The position numbers were made by a program, and so were the translations under genes. From contig JAEWIF010000004.1 in the NCBI GenBank assembly GCA_023387335.1, forward strand, positions 62,001 to 126,000: DNA of 64,000 bases. Reading direction: 5' to 3'. This document shows, piece after piece, positions 61,283 to 64,000 of this stretch; within the stretch, counting starts at the first letter, position 1, and every line of letters begins with the position of its first letter. The notes below the pieces were generated by a model. It had not been told where the DNA came from. It searched no databases and worked only from the letters and a program-made list of their open reading frames with translations. This DNA is from Pseudomonadota bacterium (GTDB taxonomy: Bacteria; Pseudomonadota; Gammaproteobacteria; Burkholderiales; Burkholderiaceae_C).

Positions 61283-61897
61283 TTACCTGGAAATGGCGAG
61301 CTTGACGCCGAAGCCGATGAGGCAGAGCCCGGCCACCTTCTCCAGCACCCGGCCGATCATCGGGTTGGACCGCATCCGGGCAGCGAGGAAGTGGGTGAGC
61401 AGCACGGCGATCAGGCCGTACGCGAAGGTCAGCACGGCGATCGTGACCGCCATAGCGCCGAACGTGACCAGGCCCTGGTGCCGCTGCGGGTCGACGAACA
61501 GCGGGAAGAAGGCCATGTAGAACACGATGGCCTTCGGATTCAGCAGCGTGATCACCGCGGCCTGACGAAAGTAGTGGCGCGGCTGGATGTTCAGGATGGG
61601 CGCGCTGCCGGGCTTGGCCAGCAGCATCTTCAAGCCCAGCCAGGCCAGGTACGCGGCACCCAGCCACTGCACGGCATGGAAGGCGGTCGGATAAGCCAGC
61701 AGCAGCGCGGCGACGCCGGCTACCGCCGCCCACATCAGCACCTGGTCGCCGGCGATGATGCCCAGCGTCGCCGCCAGCCCGGCGGGGATTCCGCCCTTGC
61801 CGGTAGAGGTGATCAGGGCCAGGTTGCCGGGTCCGGGGATGGCGAGAAAGATGATGATCGCGGCGACGAAGGCGCCGTAGTCAGCTACGCCGAACAT
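61283..61897 (-). CDS. LysE/RhtB-family amino-acid exporter
   Basis: A 204-residue protein from ATG 61897 (GGGGGATTC before it). Six hydrophobic helices; the N-terminus AAIIIFLAIPGPGNLALITSTGKGG has the PGP motif of the LysE superfamily, and LLNPKAIVFYMAFFPLFV the NPK motif. It exports a basic or neutral amino acid or homoserine lactone-like compound. It lies 38 bases after rsmG and five bases before parA. Substrate unknown. Confidence 0.9.
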   Translation of the reverse strand: MFGVADYGAFVAAIIIFLAIPGPGNLALITSTGKGGIPAGLAATLGIIAGDQVLMWAAVAGVAALLLAYPTAFHAVQWLGAAYLAWLGLKMLLAKPGSAPILNIQPRHYFRQAAVITLLNPKAIVFYMAFFPLFVDPQRHQGLVTFGAMAVTIAVLTFAYGLIAVLLTHFLAARMRSNPMIGRVLEKVAGLCLIGFGVKLAISR

Positions 61898-61935
61898 GAA
61901 TCCCCCGGAATCTCTTGTGGAGCGCCGAGTGTATG

Positions 61936-62583
61936 TCAGCGGTTCTGGGCGACCGGCCTCATCCAGACGATGCAGCGCTGCGCAGCCAATTCCGGCACGC
62001 TCAACTGTTCCACGTGAAACACAGCCACGTCGGTCGGCAGGGCCGCGATCTCGTCTTCCGGGTGCTTGCCCTTCATGGCCAGCCAGACGCCCTGCTCCGC
62101 CAACGCCTGGCGAGAGCCGTTGACGAAGTCGGCGAGGGACGCGAAAGCGCGGGAGCTCACCACGTCGTAGCGGTCGGCCACCCGCTCGACCCGGCCGTGC
62201 ACGCCACGAAGATTCGGCAGAGCCAGCCCGGCCGCGACCTGCTGCACGAAGGCGGCCTTCTTGCCGACGGCATCCAGGCAATCCACCTTGAGCTGGGGGC
62301 AGCAGATGGCGATGACCGCACCGGGCAGTCCGCCGCCTGAGCCGACATCGAGCAAGCGACCGGGCGTGCCGCCGGTCTGCCGCCGCAGCGGCTCGACCAC
62401 GGCAAGGCTGTCGAGCAGGTGCTGGGTCAGCATCTCGTTCGGGTCGCGCACGGCCGTCAGGTTGTAGACCTGGTTCCACTTGCCGAGCATTTCCAGGTAG
62501 CGCAGCAGCAGGTCGCGCTGGGCCTGGGACAAGTCCAGCCCTAGCGCCTGCAGCCCGGCATCGAGTCGGACCGCCAGGCTCAT
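61936..62583 (-). CDS. rsmG: 16S rRNA (guanine527-N7)-methyltransferase RsmG
   Basis: A 215-residue protein overlapping mnmG by ATGA. It has the SAM-binding fold: LLDVGSGGGLPGAVIAI (motif I), VDCLDAVGKKAAFVQQVA, and VVSSRAFASLADFV. It methylates G527 of 16S rRNA. A parS site lies inside the coding sequence at 62006. The mnmG-rsmG pair is typically near the chromosome origin in bacteria. Confidence 0.96.
   Translation of the reverse strand: MSLAVRLDAGLQALGLDLSQAQRDLLLRYLEMLGKWNQVYNLTAVRDPNEMLTQHLLDSLAVVEPLRRQTGGTPGRLLDVGSGGGLPGAVIAICCPQLKVDCLDAVGKKAAFVQQVAAGLALPNLRGVHGRVERVADRYDVVSSRAFASLADFVNGSRQALAEQGVWLAMKGKHPEDEIAALPTDVAVFHVEQLSVPELAAQRCIVWMRPVAQNR
62006..62021. promoter_or_regulatory. 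parS site 1
   Basis: TGTTCCACGTGAAACA matches the parS consensus TGTTTCACGTGAAACA in 15 of 16 bases. It lies within rsmG. Confidence 0.9.
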
Positions 62584-64000
62584 GCGGCCTGCTGCGCCTG
62601 GTTGGCGGCTTCGGCGAAGCCCTTGAACTTGTTCTTCTTCAGGTGCACCAGCAGCAGCGAGATGGCGGCCGGTGTGACGCCCGAAATGCGTGACGCCATG
62701 CCCAAGGTTTCCGGGCGATGGCGGGTGAGCTTCTGGCGGACCTCGATCGAAAGCGCGGCCACCTGCATGTAGTCCAGCTCGGCCGGCAGGCGCAGGTTCT
62801 CGTAGTGAGCCGCCCGCTCCACCTCGTCCTTCTGCCGCTCGATGTAGCCGGCGTACTTGGCGCCGATCTCCAGCTGCTCGACCACGGGCTCGAAAAGGTC
62901 GCCGAGTGTTTCACGTGAAACCTCAGCCGTTGCATGCCTGCCCTGCTCCAGCGTCATGAGCTGGCCGTAGCCAATGCCCGGCCGGCGCAGCAGGTCGAAG
63001 AGGTTGTGCTCGTGCTCGATCGACTTGCCCAGCACCCGCTCCGACTCAGCCGCCGGCAGGCTCCGGGGATTCACCCAAGCCGACTTCAACCTCAGCGTTT
63101 CACGTGAAACAGCGTCGCGCTTGCGGTTGAAGGAATCCCACTGCTCGTCCGAGACCAGGCCCATCTTGCGGCCGGCTTCAGTCAGGCGCATGTCCGCGTT
63201 GTCCTCCCGCAGCTGCAGCCGGAATTCGGCGCGGCTGGTGAACATGCGGTACGGCTCGGTCACGCCCTTGGTGATCAGGTCGTCGACCAGCACGCCGAGA
63301 TAGGCCTCGTCCCGGCGCGGTAGCCAAGCCTCGCGGTCCTGGCACCGCAGCGCGGCGTTGATCCCGGCGAACAACCCCTGGGCCGCCGCCTCTTCGTAGC
63401 CGGTCGTCCCGTTGATCTGGCCGGCGAAGAACAGCCCGCCGATCTGGCGCGTCTCGAAGCTGCTCTTGAGCGAGCGGGGATCGAAGTAGTCGTACTCGAT
63501 CGCATAGCCCGGCCGCAGGATGTGGGCGTTCTCCAGCCCAGGCAGTGTGCGAACCAGGCCCAGCTGCACGTCGAACGGCAGGCTGGTGGAAATCCCGTTC
63601 GGATAGAACTCGTTGGTGGTCAACCCCTCCGGCTCCAGGAAGACCTGGTGGCTGTCCTTGTCGGCGAAGCGGTTGATCTTGTCTTCCACGCTCGGGCAGT
63701 AGCGCGGACCCACGCCCTCGATCTTCCCGGTGAACATCGGGCTGCGGTCGAAGCCGGAACGGATGATCTCGTGCGTGCGCTCGTTTGTGTGGGTGATCCA
63801 GCACGGCACCTGGCGCGGATGCATGTCCGCCCGGCCCATGAAGCTGAACACCGGCACCGGGTCCAGGTCGCCGGGTTGTTCCTCGCACCGGGAGAAGTCG
63901 ATGGTCCGACCGTCGATGCGCGGCGGAGTGCCGGTTTTCAGCCTTCCTTGCGGCAGCTTCAATTCCTTGAGCCGACCCGACAGCGACACGGCGGGTGGGT
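62580..64000 (-). CDS. mnmG: tRNA uridine-5-carboxymethylaminomethyl modification enzyme MnmG (C-terminal part)
   Basis: The C-terminal ~473 residues of a ~650-residue protein; the N-terminal FAD-binding part lies beyond the window. Present are GRLKTGTPPRIDGRTIDF, GYAIEYDYFDPRSLKSSFET, LFFAGQINGTTGYEEAAAQG (FAD second motif) and the helical C-terminus with MASRISGVTPAAISLLLVHLKK, the GidA C-terminal domain. With MnmE it adds the carboxymethylaminomethyl group to U34 of tRNAs. Two parS sites are inside the gene. rsmG follows by a 4-base overlap. Confidence 0.96.
   Translation of the reverse strand, partial: PPAVSLSGRLKELKLPQGRLKTGTPPRIDGRTIDFSRCEEQPGDLDPVPVFSFMGRADMHPRQVPCWITHTNERTHEIIRSGFDRSPMFTGKIEGVGPRYCPSVEDKINRFADKDSHQVFLEPEGLTTNEFYPNGISTSLPFDVQLGLVRTLPGLENAHILRPGYAIEYDYFDPRSLKSSFETRQIGGLFFAGQINGTTGYEEAAAQGLFAGINAALRCQDREAWLPRRDEAYLGVLVDDLITKGVTEPYRMFTSRAEFRLQLREDNADMRLTEAGRKMGLVSDEQWDSFNRKRDAVSRETLRLKSAWVNPRSLPAAESERVLGKSIEHEHNLFDLLRRPGIGYGQLMTLEQGRHATAEVSRETLGDLFEPVVEQLEIGAKYAGYIERQKDEVERAAHYENLRLPAELDYMQVAALSIEVRQKLTRHRPETLGMASRISGVTPAAISLLLVHLKKNKFKGFAEAANQAQQAA
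62907..62922. promoter_or_regulatory. parS site 2
   Basis: TGTTTCACGTGAAACC, 15 of 16 bases of the parS consensus, within mnmG. Confidence 0.9.
63096..63111. promoter_or_regulatory. parS site 3
   Basis: CGTTTCACGTGAAACA, 15 of 16 bases of the parS consensus, within mnmG. Confidence 0.9.

Overview
The window reads as chromosomal DNA of a high-GC betaproteobacterium, most likely Burkholderiales and probably Comamonadaceae (Ramlibacter/Variovorax-like). Supporting signs are orphan Bug/TctC-type periplasmic binding proteins, a split cobalamin-dependent methionine synthase with an SAH riboswitch, and a mnmG-rsmG-lysE-parA-hydrolase-parB block with near-consensus parS sites. The genus is an inference from gene content and codon use, not a database match.

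Region 1 (1-9536) differs from the rest: lower GC, unfamiliar genes and loose spacing. It ends abruptly inside a comM (Mg-chelatase-like ATPase) gene that has lost its first ~80-90 codons. The last ~180 bp carry three spaced copies of a GAATTTGTCG-like motif, and the final bases are ...GGACA. This looks like one end of a Tn7/Tn6022-type transposon or island in comM, a known island hot spot; the other end lies outside the window. The cargo seen here is: (a) a DUF2971 gene, a UDG-like gene and two unknown genes; and (b) two divergent operons. One encodes a peroxiredoxin, a 67-aa protein, a heme-oxygenase-like diiron oxidase (HDO) candidate and an HExxH protein. The other encodes a 73-aa basic protein, an HDxxH protein and a Ser/Thr-kinase-like protein. 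Set (b) is the best candidate for an undescribed system.

Region 2 (9538-31181) is core genome: truncated comM, an NHL-repeat lipoprotein whose start is overlapped by a hairpin, a YihY-type membrane protein, metH in two separated halves (the cobalamin half behind an SAH riboswitch), an HtrA-like protease, a Bug protein, gloA, recQ, a double-AAA ATPase, threonine deaminase, a PaaI thioesterase, GTP-dependent PEP carboxykinase, a LysR regulator, small proteins and a phosphoesterase.

Region 3 (31159-50510) is catabolic and regulatory: TetR; ArgP-like LysR divergent from a D-amino-acid dehydrogenase; a DUF457 membrane hydrolase; then a probable N-heteroaromatic degradation locus (form II CoxL-like molybdenum hydroxylase, acyl-CoA-dehydrogenase-fold flavoprotein, alpha/beta hydrolase, NicX-family ring-cleavage dioxygenase, divergent flavin reductase, MarR, EamA permease). 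It is followed by a Bug protein plus VanB/VanA-type Rieske oxygenase system under a divergent LysR, acetoacetyl-CoA synthetase, and a TetR regulator with two matching operator-like sites controlling itself and a small peptide/hydrolase pair.

Region 4 (50576-64000) holds an NCS2 uracil/xanthine permease, cobalamin adenosyltransferase, an EF-hand secreted protein, a GlcD/Dld-type flavoprotein, a five-gene cell-envelope cluster including LpoB/YcfL-like lipoproteins, and the chromosome-segregation block parB-(hydrolase)-parA-lysE-rsmG-mnmG with three parS sites. The block is typical of the neighbourhood of a chromosomal origin. No tRNA, rRNA, CRISPR array or complete insertion sequence was seen.
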